Assembly: GCA_900068845.1 (NCBI GenBank)
Contig: CEFQ01000008.1
Span: 62,001-126,000 of the forward strand
Length of the DNA stretch: 64,000 nucleotides
Source of the DNA: Enterobacter ludwigii
GTDB lineage: Bacteria > Pseudomonadota > Gammaproteobacteria > Enterobacterales > Enterobacteriaceae
Direction of reading: 5' to 3'
In this document: piece after piece, positions 17,195 to 27,410 of the stretch
How the letters are laid out: the number at the start of each line of letters is the position of its first letter
Position numbering within the stretch: position 1 is the first letter of the stretch
Notes under the pieces: generated by a model
What the model was told of the DNA's origin: nothing
Databases searched by the model: none
The model's input: only the letters and a program-made list of their open reading frames with translations
Program-made: the position numbers and the translations under genes

Positions 17195-18604
17195 ATGCAG
17201 ACATCGCAACTTCAACGCACAGGATTGATGGTCCTGCTTGCCGGGCAACTGCTTCCCATGATTGATTTTTCTATCGTTAACGTAGCGTTAGACGCGATGG
17301 CCCACACGCTGCAGGCCACGGCAATTGAATTGGCGCTGATCGTTGCCGTGTATGGCATCGCGTTTGCGATCTGTCTGGCGATGGGCGGGCGGCTTGGTGA
17401 TAATTACGGGCGCCGCCGCGTGTTCCTCGCCGGCGTAGGGATCTTCGGTATTGCCTCTTTATTATGTGGTATTGCCAATAGCGTCGGCCTGTTGATGTTT
17501 GCCCGCGCGCTGCAAGGCGTGGGCGCGGCCTTTATCGTGCCGCAAATCCTCGCTACGCTGCACATCACGTTGAAGGGCAGAGCGCATGCGCGTGCCATTG
17601 GGCTTTACGGCGGTATTGGCGGACTGGCGTTTATTATTGGTCAGGTGCTGGGCGGTTTTCTGATCAAAGCCGACATCGGCGGATACGGCTGGCGCAGCGT
17701 GTTCCTGATTAACCTCCCCATTTGCCTGTTCGTGCTGATCACCGCGCGCCGTTTTATACCTGAAACACAGAACACCCAACGCGTGCCGGTGGATGTCAGC
17801 GGTACGTTACTGCTGGCGGGGGCGATTGGTTGCCTGATGCTGGCCCTGGCGCTCGGCCCGCTGCTGCACTGGTCGTGGCCGTGCATCTTGCTGCTGGTGC
17901 TGTTCCCACTGTTTCTGCATCGTCTGCGCCAGAGTTCACTGCGACTGGAAGCCGCGCACGGCGCACCCTTGTTACCGCCTTCACTGCTGCGTCTGCCGAG
18001 CGTGCGTTTTGGTCTGACGCTGGCGGTGCTGTTTTTCTCCTGCTGGAGCGGCTTTATGTTCTCGGTTGCGCTGACGCTGCAGGCCGGTTTAGGGCTGACG
18101 GCGTTTCAGTCGGGCAATGCGTTTATCGCGCTGGGCGTGGCCTATTTTATCGGGGCGATGCAATCTACGCGCATCGTCGAGCGTTTAGGTAAGCGCGCGA
18201 CCTTGCTGATGGGCTGCGGCATCCAGATGGTGGGTTTGCTGGTGCTGATTGCCACGCTGCAATTTGCCTGGCCACAGGTGGGGATTATCACGCTGATTCC
18301 CGCCACGGTGCTGATTGGCTTTGGTCAGTCCTTTATTGTCAGCACCTTTTATCGGATTGGCATGAGTGGCGTACCACATCATCAGGCGGGCGCGGGCAGC
18401 GCGGTGCTTTCCACCGTCCAGCAATCGGCGCTGGGATTAGGCCCGATGCTGCTGGGCGGCGTGTTTACTCAAATCTATCAACATGGCAATCATCTCATGG
18501 CGATCACTGGCACGCTCGGCGTTGAGTTGATGATGATGACGCTGCTGGTGATATTTACCAGCCTCAATCGCCGTCCATTTCAGTCAGTAACAGCGGAAGG
18601 GTAA
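17195..18604 (+). CDS. MFS multidrug transporter, DHA2-like
   Basis: A 469-residue proton-driven exporter. LMVLLAGQLLPMIDFSIVNVALDAM is the TM1 motif D1 (DxTxVNVAL type) and GGRLGDNYGRRRVFLAG is motif A between TM2 and TM3; ARALQGVGAAFIVPQILA is the motif B/C region. About 14 hydrophobic segments are visible. ATG 17195 has AAGG upstream and starts where homology starts; the open frame from 17156 is not needed. Divergent MmyB-type regulator next door. Confidence 0.87.
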   Translation: MQTSQLQRTGLMVLLAGQLLPMIDFSIVNVALDAMAHTLQATAIELALIVAVYGIAFAICLAMGGRLGDNYGRRRVFLAGVGIFGIASLLCGIANSVGLLMFARALQGVGAAFIVPQILATLHITLKGRAHARAIGLYGGIGGLAFIIGQVLGGFLIKADIGGYGWRSVFLINLPICLFVLITARRFIPETQNTQRVPVDVSGTLLLAGAIGCLMLALALGPLLHWSWPCILLLVLFPLFLHRLRQSSLRLEAAHGAPLLPPSLLRLPSVRFGLTLAVLFFSCWSGFMFSVALTLQAGLGLTAFQSGNAFIALGVAYFIGAMQSTRIVERLGKRATLLMGCGIQMVGLLVLIATLQFAWPQVGIITLIPATVLIGFGQSFIVSTFYRIGMSGVPHHQAGAGSAVLSTVQQSALGLGPMLLGGVFTQIYQHGNHLMAITGTLGVELMMMTLLVIFTSLNRRPFQSVTAEG

Positions 18605-18607
18605 CTC

Positions 18608-18640
18608 TGATTTAACGTCAACGCGCTTGACGTTAAATCA
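18608..18640. terminator. Perfect 14-bp hairpin after the MFS gene
   Basis: TGATTTAACGTCAA and its exact complement around a 5-nt loop, 4 nt after the MFS stop. A run of T is missing on the plus side, so it may act as a transcript-stabilising or operator-like palindrome rather than a strong terminator. Confidence 0.5.
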
Positions 18641-18870
18641 GCCCGGCGCGGCTTCCTGACATTCATTAACGCGATGAAGGAAAATAAGTAACCAATTGCT
18701 AACCAGCGTATGGCGCCTGCTTTTCTTTGCTACTTTCAATTTAATCAAATCATCATTAGATGAAGGGATACTCAGGCTCAGGCGCCATTTGTGAATATCG
18801 TCTTATTCGTTCAGCTTTATCCACAGATGCCGCCACGCCATAACATTCATTAACGTTAGCCGGATTGGTT

Positions 18871-21180
18871 ATGAGCAAAAAAAATCATCGCACGGTTCCA
18901 GGCGTGCACCCCTATGACGGCCCGGCAGGCGGTTGGGGTGCCCTCAAGGCGACCGCAATCGCAGTTAAAAATCAGATGGATACCTTTAAAGCGCCGTCCA
19001 CGCTGATGCGCACCAATCAGCCCGAAGGTTTTGACTGCCCCGGCTGCGCCTGGCCAGATAAGGATCATGGCTCGACCTTCCAGTTCTGTGAAAATGGCGC
19101 TAAAGCGGTCACATGGGAAGCCACCACCAAACGCGTCACACCGGCATTTCTTGGCGAAAACACCGTGACCTCGCTGCTGCAACGGACCGACTATGAGCTG
19201 GAAGGGTACGGCAGGTTGACCACGCCGTTGCGCTATGATGCCGCAAGCGACACTTTTACCGAAGTCAGCTGGGAAGAGGCCTTCACGCGCATCGCCCACA
19301 AGCTGTCCACGTTGCAGCCGGACGACGTCGAGTTTTATACCTCCGGTCGGGCGTCAAACGAAGCGGCCTATCTGTTCCAGCTGTTTGCCCGGGAGTACGG
19401 AACCAACAATTTCCCTGACTGTTCAAACATGTGTCACGAGGCGACAAGCGTAGGCCTGCCTCAGTCGATTGGGATCGGCAAAGGCACGGTGTCACTGGAT
19501 GACTTCGACAGCGCAGAGCTGATCCTCTCAATGGGTCACAATCCAGGTACCAACCATCCGCGCATGATGGGTACGCTGCATGAGCTGGCGCGCCGTGACG
19601 TCCCCATTATCGTGTTCAACCCGCTGCGCGAACGCGCGCTTGAGCGCTTTGCCGATCCGCAGAATGTCATGGAGATGGCAACAAACAGCTCAACCGACAT
19701 AGCCTCAACCTATTACTTAGTCCGCGCCGGTGGCGATTCGGCTGCGCTTAAGGGCATCGCCAAAGCGGTGCTGGCGATTGAGGCTGAAACCGGCGCGGCG
19801 CTGGATCATGCGTTTATCCGCGAGCACACGGAGGGATTCGAGCATTTTGCGGCCGACATTGAAGCCACGTCCTGGGCATCGATTGAGCAGGACTCGGGCC
19901 TGAAGCAGGCAGATCTCACGCGTGTTGCACAGGCTTACGTCAAATCGAACGCCACTATCCTGACCTATGGTATGGGCATCACACAGCACAACCGCGGTAC
20001 GGACAACGTGCGACTGTTGGTCAATCTGCTGCTGATGCGAGGCAACATGGGTAAGCCCGGCGCTGGCGTGTGTCCGCTGCGTGGTCACTCCAACGTGCAG
20101 GGTAATCGCACCGTGGGAATCACTGAGAAACCCTCATCCGATTTTCTCAGCAAGCTCGAAAATGTGTTCGGGTTTACGCCACCGTCGCAGCATGGTCACG
20201 ATGCGGTGCAGGCGATGAAAGCGATGGTGGAAAAGCGGGCGAAGGCGCTTATTTGCCTGGGGGGAAACTTTGCCGTGGCGCTGCCCGATTCAGAGGTGAG
20301 TTTCCCGGCGATGCGTGAACTTGAGCTCAGCGTCCACATCGCCACCAAGCTGAACCGTACGCATCTTCTGACTGGGAAAGAGACGCTTTTGCTACCGTGC
20401 CTCGGTCGCACCGAGCTGGATGAGCAGTCTGGCATCCGTCAGTCGGTCACTGTGGAAGACTCCATGTCTATGGTGCACGCCTCTTCCGGTAAGCTGAAGC
20501 CTGCGTCGCCGATGCTGCGTTCTGAACCCGCGATTATCGCCGGGATGGCCAAGGCGGCTCTGCCGGATACGCGGGTTCCCTGGTATGAACTGGTAGCCGA
20601 TTACGATCTCATCCGCGACCTGATCGAAAAAACCATACCCGGATTCGAGGACTACAACGCCCGTATTCGCGTTCCCGGCGGCTTTCAGATGCCGCTGCCG
20701 CCACGGGAACGCATCTGGCCGACCCCAACCGGTAAAGCGATGTTTTCAATTTATCAGGGCACGCATGAGGACTTGACTGTGCAAGGCGAGGACGTGCTAC
20801 GCCTGATTACGCTGCGCAGTCACGATCAGTACAACACGACAATCTATGCCATGGACGATCGCTACCGCGGCGTGTTTGGCCGCCGTGACGTACTGTTTAT
20901 GTGTGACGCTGATCTTGAGCGTCTCGGTCTTGAGCACGGGGATGTTGTGGATCTGGAATCTGCGGTGCCGGGATACCGTATGCGGCTGGAATCCATGACG
21001 GTGATCCGCTATGCCATTTCACCGGGATCGATTGGGGCCTACTATCCTGAAGCTAACGTTTTGATCCCGCTTGATTATTATGACAAGGAGAGCGGCACGC
21101 CGTCATACAAATCTGCCCCGGTTCGTATCACACTGCGATCGCATGAAATGATTACGCCGCGCGTCACTGAATCAGTCTGA
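18871..21180 (+). CDS. ydeP: YdeP-type molybdopterin oxidoreductase (FdhF-like alpha subunit)
   Basis: A 769-residue member of the formate dehydrogenase H-like family typified by E. coli YdeP, which is associated with acid resistance. Visible are the N-terminal EGFDCPGCAWPD (C55, C58), WEEAFTRIAHKL, the cofactor-binding NFPDCSNMCHEATSVGLPQSIGIG, and the C-terminal molybdopterin dinucleotide domain (LRLITLRSHDQYNTTIY). No classical 4Cys Fe-S motif, as in YdeP. No electron-transfer partner or fdhD adjoins. Its stop lies 197 nt before a convergent kinase gene. Confidence 0.85.
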   Translation: MSKKNHRTVPGVHPYDGPAGGWGALKATAIAVKNQMDTFKAPSTLMRTNQPEGFDCPGCAWPDKDHGSTFQFCENGAKAVTWEATTKRVTPAFLGENTVTSLLQRTDYELEGYGRLTTPLRYDAASDTFTEVSWEEAFTRIAHKLSTLQPDDVEFYTSGRASNEAAYLFQLFAREYGTNNFPDCSNMCHEATSVGLPQSIGIGKGTVSLDDFDSAELILSMGHNPGTNHPRMMGTLHELARRDVPIIVFNPLRERALERFADPQNVMEMATNSSTDIASTYYLVRAGGDSAALKGIAKAVLAIEAETGAALDHAFIREHTEGFEHFAADIEATSWASIEQDSGLKQADLTRVAQAYVKSNATILTYGMGITQHNRGTDNVRLLVNLLLMRGNMGKPGAGVCPLRGHSNVQGNRTVGITEKPSSDFLSKLENVFGFTPPSQHGHDAVQAMKAMVEKRAKALICLGGNFAVALPDSEVSFPAMRELELSVHIATKLNRTHLLTGKETLLLPCLGRTELDEQSGIRQSVTVEDSMSMVHASSGKLKPASPMLRSEPAIIAGMAKAALPDTRVPWYELVADYDLIRDLIEKTIPGFEDYNARIRVPGGFQMPLPPRERIWPTPTGKAMFSIYQGTHEDLTVQGEDVLRLITLRSHDQYNTTIYAMDDRYRGVFGRRDVLFMCDADLERLGLEHGDVVDLESAVPGYRMRLESMTVIRYAISPGSIGAYYPEANVLIPLDYYDKESGTPSYKSAPVRITLRSHEMITPRVTESV

Positions 21181-21377
21181 GAAAAACACAAAGCAGTAAT
21201 CATCAAAACTCTGCCGTTCGGGATAGCGCGTGAGAAGTTGAAGCGAGTTTATTAACGCTTCAACACCCCCGCCGCCCGGATGGCAGTCTCAACCGCCGGG
21301 AAAATGGTGCTGATTGAAAAATCACTGATGTGGTCATTTTCAACCACAATTTGATTTCCCTGAGGATAATTTGGCCC

Positions 21378-21998
21378 TCAGATTTTATACCCAGGCAAGT
21401 TGTAGATTTCAGAAATAACCTGCATTGTTGCGTCTTCGATCTTTCCTTCATTCCGGCATGAAACCCAGCCGTGATCGGCAACTTCTCGCTCGAACGCCTG
21501 GGTACAAGCGACATGCTCATCCAGCTTATGAATCACAGTACTACTTAGTCCACGCGTTCTGGCCGCGGCCCTTGCCCATGAAATGTCAGGTGCTGTGACA
21601 ACCCCGACATGCAGGTCGGGTATTCGCACATTTCGCTCAAGGTTAAGCTGTAAAATCTCTGCAAATGGAACGCTGCGGCGAAAAGCGGCTTCCGACGGAT
21701 ACCAACGATCCATCAAGATGATGCTGCCCGGTGGTTGTTTAGTCAGTACATGTTGGGAAATCCATGCACGGCTTTCAGCAAAGCGCTCACAGACGTCGAA
21801 TTCCAAATCCAGCGCGGGATGTCTGGCGAGTCTGTTCACAAGGGCCATTGTTTCTCCTCTGAAGGGATCGCTTTTTTTCTCGCACAGTCGGATCACCTTC
21901 TTGTTATCTGCCCTGAGTACTTTCGTAATGGCTTCCAACAGTGTGGTTTTACCCACTCCCTTGGGGCCATCCAGAGAAACAAACAGCGGACGACTCAT
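21378..21998 (-). CDS. dTMP-kinase-like P-loop nucleotide kinase
   Basis: A 206-residue protein with Walker A GPKGVGKTT at 11-19, the DRW/DRY-type motif ILMDRWYPSEAAFR expected of thymidylate kinases, and an Arg-rich lid (ARAAARTRGLSS). The C-terminus lacks the usual ending of housekeeping Tmk, and the protein is divergent, so it is an accessory nucleotide kinase of unknown substrate. Homology starts at ATG 21998, which overlaps the stop of a short leader ORF carrying the only good Shine-Dalgarno. Translation is therefore likely coupled. Confidence 0.72.
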   Translation of the reverse strand: MSRPLFVSLDGPKGVGKTTLLEAITKVLRADNKKVIRLCEKKSDPFRGETMALVNRLARHPALDLEFDVCERFAESRAWISQHVLTKQPPGSIILMDRWYPSEAAFRRSVPFAEILQLNLERNVRIPDLHVGVVTAPDISWARAAARTRGLSSTVIHKLDEHVACTQAFEREVADHGWVSCRNEGKIEDATMQVISEIYNLPGYKI

Positions 21999-22057
21999 AC
22001 CTGGAATGACGATGGGAAAAGGGTTTGTGTAAACCGCACATTGGGCACAAGCATCAT
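21995..22057 (-). CDS. Short leader ORF overlapping the kinase start
   Basis: Twenty codons, MMLVPNVRFTQTLFPSSFQV, preceded by a perfect AAGGAGG 5 nt before its ATG. Its TGA overlaps the kinase ATG as ATGA. The kinase itself has no proper ribosome site, so the leader probably delivers ribosomes to it. The peptide has no recognisable function. Alternatively, a frameshift has split a longer kinase N-terminus: the kinase frame stays open upstream, but without similarity. Confidence 0.5.
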   Translation of the reverse strand: MMLVPNVRFTQTLFPSSFQV

Positions 22058-22332
22058 ACTTCCTCCTTATTAACAGACATCGATAAACATTGTGGCAAGG
22101 GTTTGCACTCACGAGACTAAAACCCGACAACTATCCGTACAGGATCATTGCTTACAGGTTGTGATCTGCGGGAGGTAGTGTAGGGGATCCGTTTAGAAAA
22201 CGGAAAACATCCCTCCGGAAGCTGGTTTTTACGGAGAGAGGCGTCGACGGGCCGCGTTGAGCGCGAGCGGATAGTCACCTCACACGGATATAATTACGTT
22301 CTCTGAACCTCTCTTGAGGTTAATGATTCGCA

Positions 22333-22827
22333 TCAAAGGAACGCTTTGCTTTCAAGTGCAGCAAGAATTGTGGCTTCCATTTTCTCTGGCGTAGAGATCG
22401 GTGCAAAACGTTTGAGCGGTTTGCCGTTGCGTCCAATGAGGAACTTAGTGAAGTTCCATTTGATGCGACGACCCAACAAGCCAGGCAATGCGTCTTTTAG
22501 GTAACGAAATACCGGGTGTGTAGCCGCGCCATTGACCTCCACTTTCTCGAACATCGGGAAGCTCACTCCGTAGTGGATGTGGCAGGTTTGTGCGATCTCA
22601 TCGACGCCGCCAGGTTCCTGTCTACCGAACTGGTTGCAGGGAAAACCAAGCACCACCAGACCCTGGTCGGCGTATTTCCTGTAGAGCGTTTCGAGGCCTG
22701 CATACTGTGGCGTGAATCCACAATGGCTGGCGGTATTCACCACCAGAACCACCTTGCCAGCGTAGTCCGCCATAGAGATGCGCTGGCCATGTAAACTGTT
22801 GGCCGTAAGTTGGTGAAAGGGGGTCAT
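22333..22827 (-). CDS. Glutathione peroxidase family protein
   Basis: Thiol peroxidase reducing hydroperoxides in the cytosol. The 164-residue protein has the peroxidatic Cys36 in NTASHCGFTPQY, the conserved Gln in GFPCNQFGRQEPG and the Trp-Asn pair at 124-125 in KWNFTKFL, completing the Cys-Gln-Trp-Asn tetrad. It is monomeric-type length, similar to E. coli BtuE. It stands alone between the kinase and the FIST-domain receptor. Confidence 0.92.
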   Translation of the reverse strand: MTPFHQLTANSLHGQRISMADYAGKVVLVVNTASHCGFTPQYAGLETLYRKYADQGLVVLGFPCNQFGRQEPGGVDEIAQTCHIHYGVSFPMFEKVEVNGAATHPVFRYLKDALPGLLGRRIKWNFTKFLIGRNGKPLKRFAPISTPEKMEATILAALESKAFL

Positions 22828-23313
22828 ATCGAATCCTTAAAGAAGCAACATTGTGACGTCGACATTGCCATGCAACACGAAGATGCAAAGGCGCACCGCG
22901 CGATTACGGCGTATGCGATAAATAATTTATAAGCCTAACTTTTCTCGCAGTCTTTAAAGCCAACTCCTTACGCTGGCTTAACTCAATTGTAAACCTAAAG
23001 GCTCACGCCCAGGATCCACTTGTGGCGGTGAGTTCAATCGCGGGAGGCAACACGCTGATTGAACCACTCCTCGGGTCATGCATCGTCATGCCTTTCTGCT
23101 GATCGCTCGTTGCGTTGTCTGGCAGCCGTGTATCGGCGATATCAATCACAGTAATTGTTGAAGCTATGGCCGTGTGAGTCGATAACGCATGCTCAGCTCA
23201 TCTTTGATGCTGAGTAGGATTCATGAGTACTGATTGCGAACGGACCTGCTTTTAGCCCTCTTTTTTACCACACCAGCACATTCATTCCTTTTAATGACTT
23301 TGGAAATAATAAT
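22828..23313. other. Intergenic stretch without recognised gene
   Basis: 486 nt between the divergent peroxidase and receptor genes. It must contain both promoters. No ORF with homology, no repeat of the window's families, and no clear sigma-28 (chemotaxis) promoter could be identified. Confidence 0.35.
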
Positions 23314-25278
23314 ATGTCTGTCATCAAGACAATGGGCAGAAGTTTGATCGGTTCCCGTTTTGCCGGGGCGTCTCAACCCGCTGATGGGATCTTTAACTGT
23401 GGCAGCCTGCCGACATCGCTCTCAGCAGCAGGTCTCAGCCAACGTGCTGCGGGCATTTTGCTGACGTTTGTGCCGCCAGAGGCTGATTTCCAGAAAGTCA
23501 GTCAGGCATGGCAACGTTTTACATCGGCAGATTTGACCGTCATAACGCTTTCCTCGAACGGTGCGCTCAGTACCAGTGGCAAGAGGACCACTTACTGCAA
23601 AGGGGAGGGCCAGGAGGGGAGCTGGCTGTGGTTGCCTCGAAACCTGATTGCGGAACATGAAACGCATATTGTTGACCTGCATCTTCATGACACCCACACG
23701 GCGACCGATCGTATTAACGCGATTCATGATGAGCTTGCCGCACTGAAGCTGCGCATGCCGCTCTCTGCTGACCGCACTTTCGCCATGATTTATTGTGACG
23801 GATTGTCGGCATCGGAAGGGTTTATGATGCAGGCCTGGTACAAAAGCGGCCGTTTTCCTTGCCTGGCGATTGGCGGCTCTGCTGGCGGACGAGTCACCTT
23901 TGACGGTACATGGATTGGCGTGGGGGGGCGCGTGCTGCAAGGAAAAGCCGTGATCGTTTTCTGCCGAATGGCGGCGGGTAAATCCTTTGCTCCCTTTAAG
24001 AGCCAAAACTTTGAGTCATTAAATAAAAGCTGGCTGATTGCGGAAGCCGATCCGATTAAGCGTACATTGACCTCGGTATTTAATCAGCAGGGGCAGCAGC
24101 AGCCGTTTACGCAGGCACTGGCCGAGTATCTTGACTGTGATGAACAGCAGATTAGCGCGCGGCTGAAAGGTCTGACGTTTGCCGTTAAGGTGGGAGAAGC
24201 GTTTTTTATTCGCTCTGTAGCAAAAATGGAGAGCGGAAGCGTACAGTTTTTTTGTGACCTGGAGTTTGGCGATCGGCTCTATTTAATGCGTGAAACCGAT
24301 TTTAAACAGGCCACGTTCGATGACTGGCAGGCGTTTACCCGACGTCATGGCAAACCGGCAGCGATCCTGATGAACGACTGTATACTGCGCCGCGCAGGCA
24401 ATGCCGATCAACTTCACGATGCGCATTTCTTTAAAGGAATTCCCGCCGCTGGATTCTCCAGCTTTGGCGAAATTCTTGGGGTGCCGATCAACCAGACGCT
24501 CTCTGCGTTGGTATTCTTCAATCACGCCGTGAATGCGATGGCGCAATTTCCGGTGGAGTATGCCAGCTATGCCGCGCATTACGCTCAGCGCGCTTTGCGT
24601 CGCTGGGAGGCACTGAACCGAGTGCAGTCGGGCGTGCTGGCGCGCGTGGTATCTTATCAGCAGGAGTTAGCGCCTATTGTACAAGCGTTGCCGGTGCTGG
24701 AGGCCGCAACACAGCGACAGAGCGAGGCGCTAACGATGGCGGAGAGCACCATCCGTACCATCAGCGATATCGCCAAACAGAGCCAGCAGGCGCAAAGTCG
24801 CTTAGGCGCAAGGCTGGACGAGCTGGAAGACATATCAAACGGCATCAACGTCATTACGCATGGCATCAGCAATATTGCTTTTCAAACCAATATTCTGTCG
24901 CTCAATGCGGCGGTTGAAGCCGCGCGCGCTGGCGAGGCGGGCAGAGGGTTCGCCGTGGTGGCGGGCGAAGTGCGCCGTCTGGCTCACTCCTCCAAAGAAC
25001 AGGCGGAAGCCACGGCGAGCAATATCAACGATGCCGTTAGCACTATTTCACGCATTCGCGAGGTTGCCACCAATACGGTACAAACGGCCACGGACATGGC
25101 CGATCGCAGTATTCACGCTGCCGATACGATTGCCGCGATGAGTCATCGCTCCCGTGATGAGCGTGAAGATATGGCTAAACAGTTGGATAGCCTGCGCATG
25201 TTGACGGCTGGGATGGATGCGATGCAGGAAGCCGTGGCCGAGCTGAACGTGTTGCAAACGCTCTCCACTCGCCGTTAA
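23314..25278 (+). CDS. Soluble chemoreceptor: FIST domains plus MCP signalling domain
   Basis: A 654-residue cytosolic signal transducer. Residues from about 40 to 240 form a FIST-N domain ([15 protein letters not shown] to [12 protein letters not shown]), about 250-410 a FIST-C domain ([26 protein letters not shown]), and the C-terminus is an MCP hairpin whose conserved tip [21 protein letters not shown] starts at 520. No transmembrane segment is present. FIST domains are proposed to sense small ligands such as amino acids. It should feed CheA/CheW; no other che gene is nearby. Confidence 0.88.
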   Translation: MSVIKTMGRSLIGSRFAGASQPADGIFNCGSLPTSLSAAGLSQRAAGILLTFVPPEADFQKVSQAWQRFTSADLTVITLSSNGALSTSGKRTTYCKGEGQEGSWLWLPRNLIAEHETHIVDLHLHDTHTATDRINAIHDELAALKLRMPLSADRTFAMIYCDGLSASEGFMMQAWYKSGRFPCLAIGGSAGGRVTFDGTWIGVGGRVLQGKAVIVFCRMAAGKSFAPFKSQNFESLNKSWLIAEADPIKRTLTSVFNQQGQQQPFTQALAEYLDCDEQQISARLKGLTFAVKVGEAFFIRSVAKMESGSVQFFCDLEFGDRLYLMRETDFKQATFDDWQAFTRRHGKPAAILMNDCILRRAGNADQLHDAHFFKGIPAAGFSSFGEILGVPINQTLSALVFFNHAVNAMAQFPVEYASYAAHYAQRALRRWEALNRVQSGVLARVVSYQQELAPIVQALPVLEAATQRQSEALTMAESTIRTISDIAKQSQQAQSRLGARLDELEDISNGINVITHGISNIAFQTNILSLNAAVEAARAGEAGRGFAVVAGEVRRLAHSSKEQAEATASNINDAVSTISRIREVATNTVQTATDMADRSIHAADTIAAMSHRSRDEREDMAKQLDSLRMLTAGMDAMQEAVAELNVLQTLSTRR

Positions 25279-25373
25279 GACTTAGCTGGCGCGGCCATCA
25301 GAAACGCGCTGCGCCGGCTACTACGATCTGCCTATCTGCCATCGGGAAGGCTTAATCTGACCTTAACACCGAC

Positions 25374-26459
25374 TTAAAGTGACTCACCCAGCCTCAGCCC
25401 CGTCTCCGCATCAAACAGATGAATTTTCTCGGCGTTAAAGCCCAACATAATACTTTCGCCGCTTACCGCCGCGTGGCGGCCGGCGATCTGCATATGCAAC
25501 GGCTGACCGTGCCATTCAAGATGCAATAAGGTGGATTCACCGGTGATCTCCACCACGTTCACCCGCGCCGCGGCGTTACTATTGGCTTCCAGCAGATCGT
25601 GCGGGCGCACGCCGAGCGTTACCGCCGCACCTTCACGCTCGCGCGCCGCCGCTTGCCAGCGAGCGGGCAGCGGCTGCCACAGATCCTGACACTGCACGCC
25701 AGGCACGCCATCGCGGGTGATCAACTGCGCTGCTAACAAATTCATCGGCGGCGAGCCGATAAAGCGCGCGACAAAGGTATCCGCCGGACGATCGTAAATC
25801 GCCAGTGGTGCGCCTTGTTGCACAATGCGGCCCTCCTTCATCACCACGATTTGATCGGCCAGCGTCATCGCCTCGACCTGATCGTGCGTCACATAAACCA
25901 TGGTGGTTTTGAAACGCTGATGCAGTGACTTGATCTCGGCGCGCAGTTCCATACGTAACTGGGCATCAAGGTTCGACAGCGGTTCATCAAACAGGAACAC
26001 TTTGGGATTGCGCACCATCGCGCGGCCCATCGCTACACGCTGACGCTGTCCGCCCGACAGCGCGCGCGGATAGCGTTGCAGCAGCTTGTCGATGCCGAGA
26101 ATCCCGGCGATGCGCTCAATTTTGCTCTGCTGATCTTCGCGCTTCACCTTCTTCACCTGCATATGGAACGCCAGATTTTCCGCCACGGTTAAGTGCGGGT
26201 AGAGCGCATAGCTCTGAAACACCATCGCGATATCGCGATCGGCCGGATCGCGGTCGTTGATCTGCACGTTGTCCATCAGAATCGCGCCATCCGACAGGCT
26301 TTCCAGCCCGGCCAGCAGACGCAGCAACGTCGATTTCCCGCAGCCGGATGGGCCGACCAACACGGTGAAGCTGCCGTCCGGAATAGTGAGGTCGAGCGGG
26401 TGCAGCACCGACTGTTTTGCGTAGCGTTTGGCCACTTTTACGAGTTCAACACTGGCCAT
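25374..26459 (-). CDS. Sugar ABC transporter ATP-binding protein (UgpC/MalK type)
   Basis: Energises the import system encoded directly upstream. The 361-residue protein has Walker A GPSGCGKST at 36-44, Q-loop FQSYALYPHLTV, signature LSGGQRQRV, Walker B FLFDEPLSNLD and H-loop YVTHDQ, followed by the C-terminal OB-like regulatory domain of the MalK/UgpC group (VTLGVRPHDL). It is the last gene of the five-gene operon, 3 nt behind the PfkB kinase. Confidence 0.92.
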   Translation of the reverse strand: MASVELVKVAKRYAKQSVLHPLDLTIPDGSFTVLVGPSGCGKSTLLRLLAGLESLSDGAILMDNVQINDRDPADRDIAMVFQSYALYPHLTVAENLAFHMQVKKVKREDQQSKIERIAGILGIDKLLQRYPRALSGGQRQRVAMGRAMVRNPKVFLFDEPLSNLDAQLRMELRAEIKSLHQRFKTTMVYVTHDQVEAMTLADQIVVMKEGRIVQQGAPLAIYDRPADTFVARFIGSPPMNLLAAQLITRDGVPGVQCQDLWQPLPARWQAAAREREGAAVTLGVRPHDLLEANSNAAARVNVVEITGESTLLHLEWHGQPLHMQIAGRHAAVSGESIMLGFNAEKIHLFDAETGLRLGESL

Positions 26460-26462
26460 AAT

Positions 26463-27410
26463 TTAAAACTCCTGGGAAAGTTGCAGTTGATGCCAGTCGG
26501 GATAACGACGCGGCAAGGTGCTGATAGCCAGTGACGCCACCGAAATACCCCATTGCAAAGCTGTGGTGAGATCTTGCTGGTGCAGCAGGGCGGTGAGGAA
26601 TCCGGCGTTAAAACTGTCGCCCGCGCCGATGGTATCCACCACCGTCACCGCCCGCGCAGGCTGGCTTACCGCCTGTTCAGCCTGCCAGCAGCGTGCACCC
26701 TGCGGGCCGCATTTCACCACGCAGCCGCCGCGTCCGCTCAGTTGTTGCGCCAGGGTTTGCGCGCTGGCGGGCAAATCGACATTCGCAGCCAATCCTAACG
26801 TTTCCACTTCATTGAGCAGCAGCCAGTCGCACAGCGGCAGCCATTGTGCGATCTGCTGACGTACCTCGTCGCTCCAGCCCTGCGGCGGCCAACCGGTATC
26901 AACGGCGATAATAAAACCGCGCTGTTGTAGCTCAGCAAGCAGCGCCGGATAGTCGGCATACAGCTGCAAACACAAAAAGGTGCCGCACAGCAGCACGATA
27001 TCGCCGTCAGCCGCATTTGCCGGCAGCTGATCCAGCACATCCTGCGCGGTAAGCTTGACGATATGGCCAAGATTACTCAGGAAGGAGCGCTCGTGATCGG
27101 AATGCGTTACGCCAACGGTAAGTGAGGTTTCGCAGCTATAGCGCGTCCAGTGTGCGGCGCTGTGCGGAAAATGACTCGCCAGCCAGGCGCTCAGGCCATC
27201 ATTACCCTGATTAGCAACGGCGCGATGGCGCACCTGCATCGCTTCCAGCGCCAGCGCGCAGTTGCCCGCCGATCCGCCCGGGCGCAGTTCGCTGTGGTTC
27301 AGCATCACCTCGGTGCCGCGCTGCGGCCAGCTATCCAGTGTGCCCATGATCAAATCGACATTAATGTTCCCCACCACGTACAGCGTGGCGGTGAGTTTAT
27401 GATCCATCAT
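26463..27410 (-). CDS. PfkB/ribokinase family carbohydrate kinase
   Basis: Phosphorylates the sugar imported by the surrounding ABC system, with ATP. The 315-residue protein shows the N-terminal signature VVGNINVDL...RPGGSAGNCALAL (GG at 45-46) and the C-terminal catalytic motif DTIGAGDSFNAG at 259-270 with Asp265 as base. Its start overlaps the stop of the permease gene as ATGA. Specificity unknown; a keto- or aldo-hexose is typical. Confidence 0.9.
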   Translation of the reverse strand: MMDHKLTATLYVVGNINVDLIMGTLDSWPQRGTEVMLNHSELRPGGSAGNCALALEAMQVRHRAVANQGNDGLSAWLASHFPHSAAHWTRYSCETSLTVGVTHSDHERSFLSNLGHIVKLTAQDVLDQLPANAADGDIVLLCGTFLCLQLYADYPALLAELQQRGFIIAVDTGWPPQGWSDEVRQQIAQWLPLCDWLLLNEVETLGLAANVDLPASAQTLAQQLSGRGGCVVKCGPQGARCWQAEQAVSQPARAVTVVDTIGAGDSFNAGFLTALLHQQDLTTALQWGISVASLAISTLPRRYPDWHQLQLSQEF

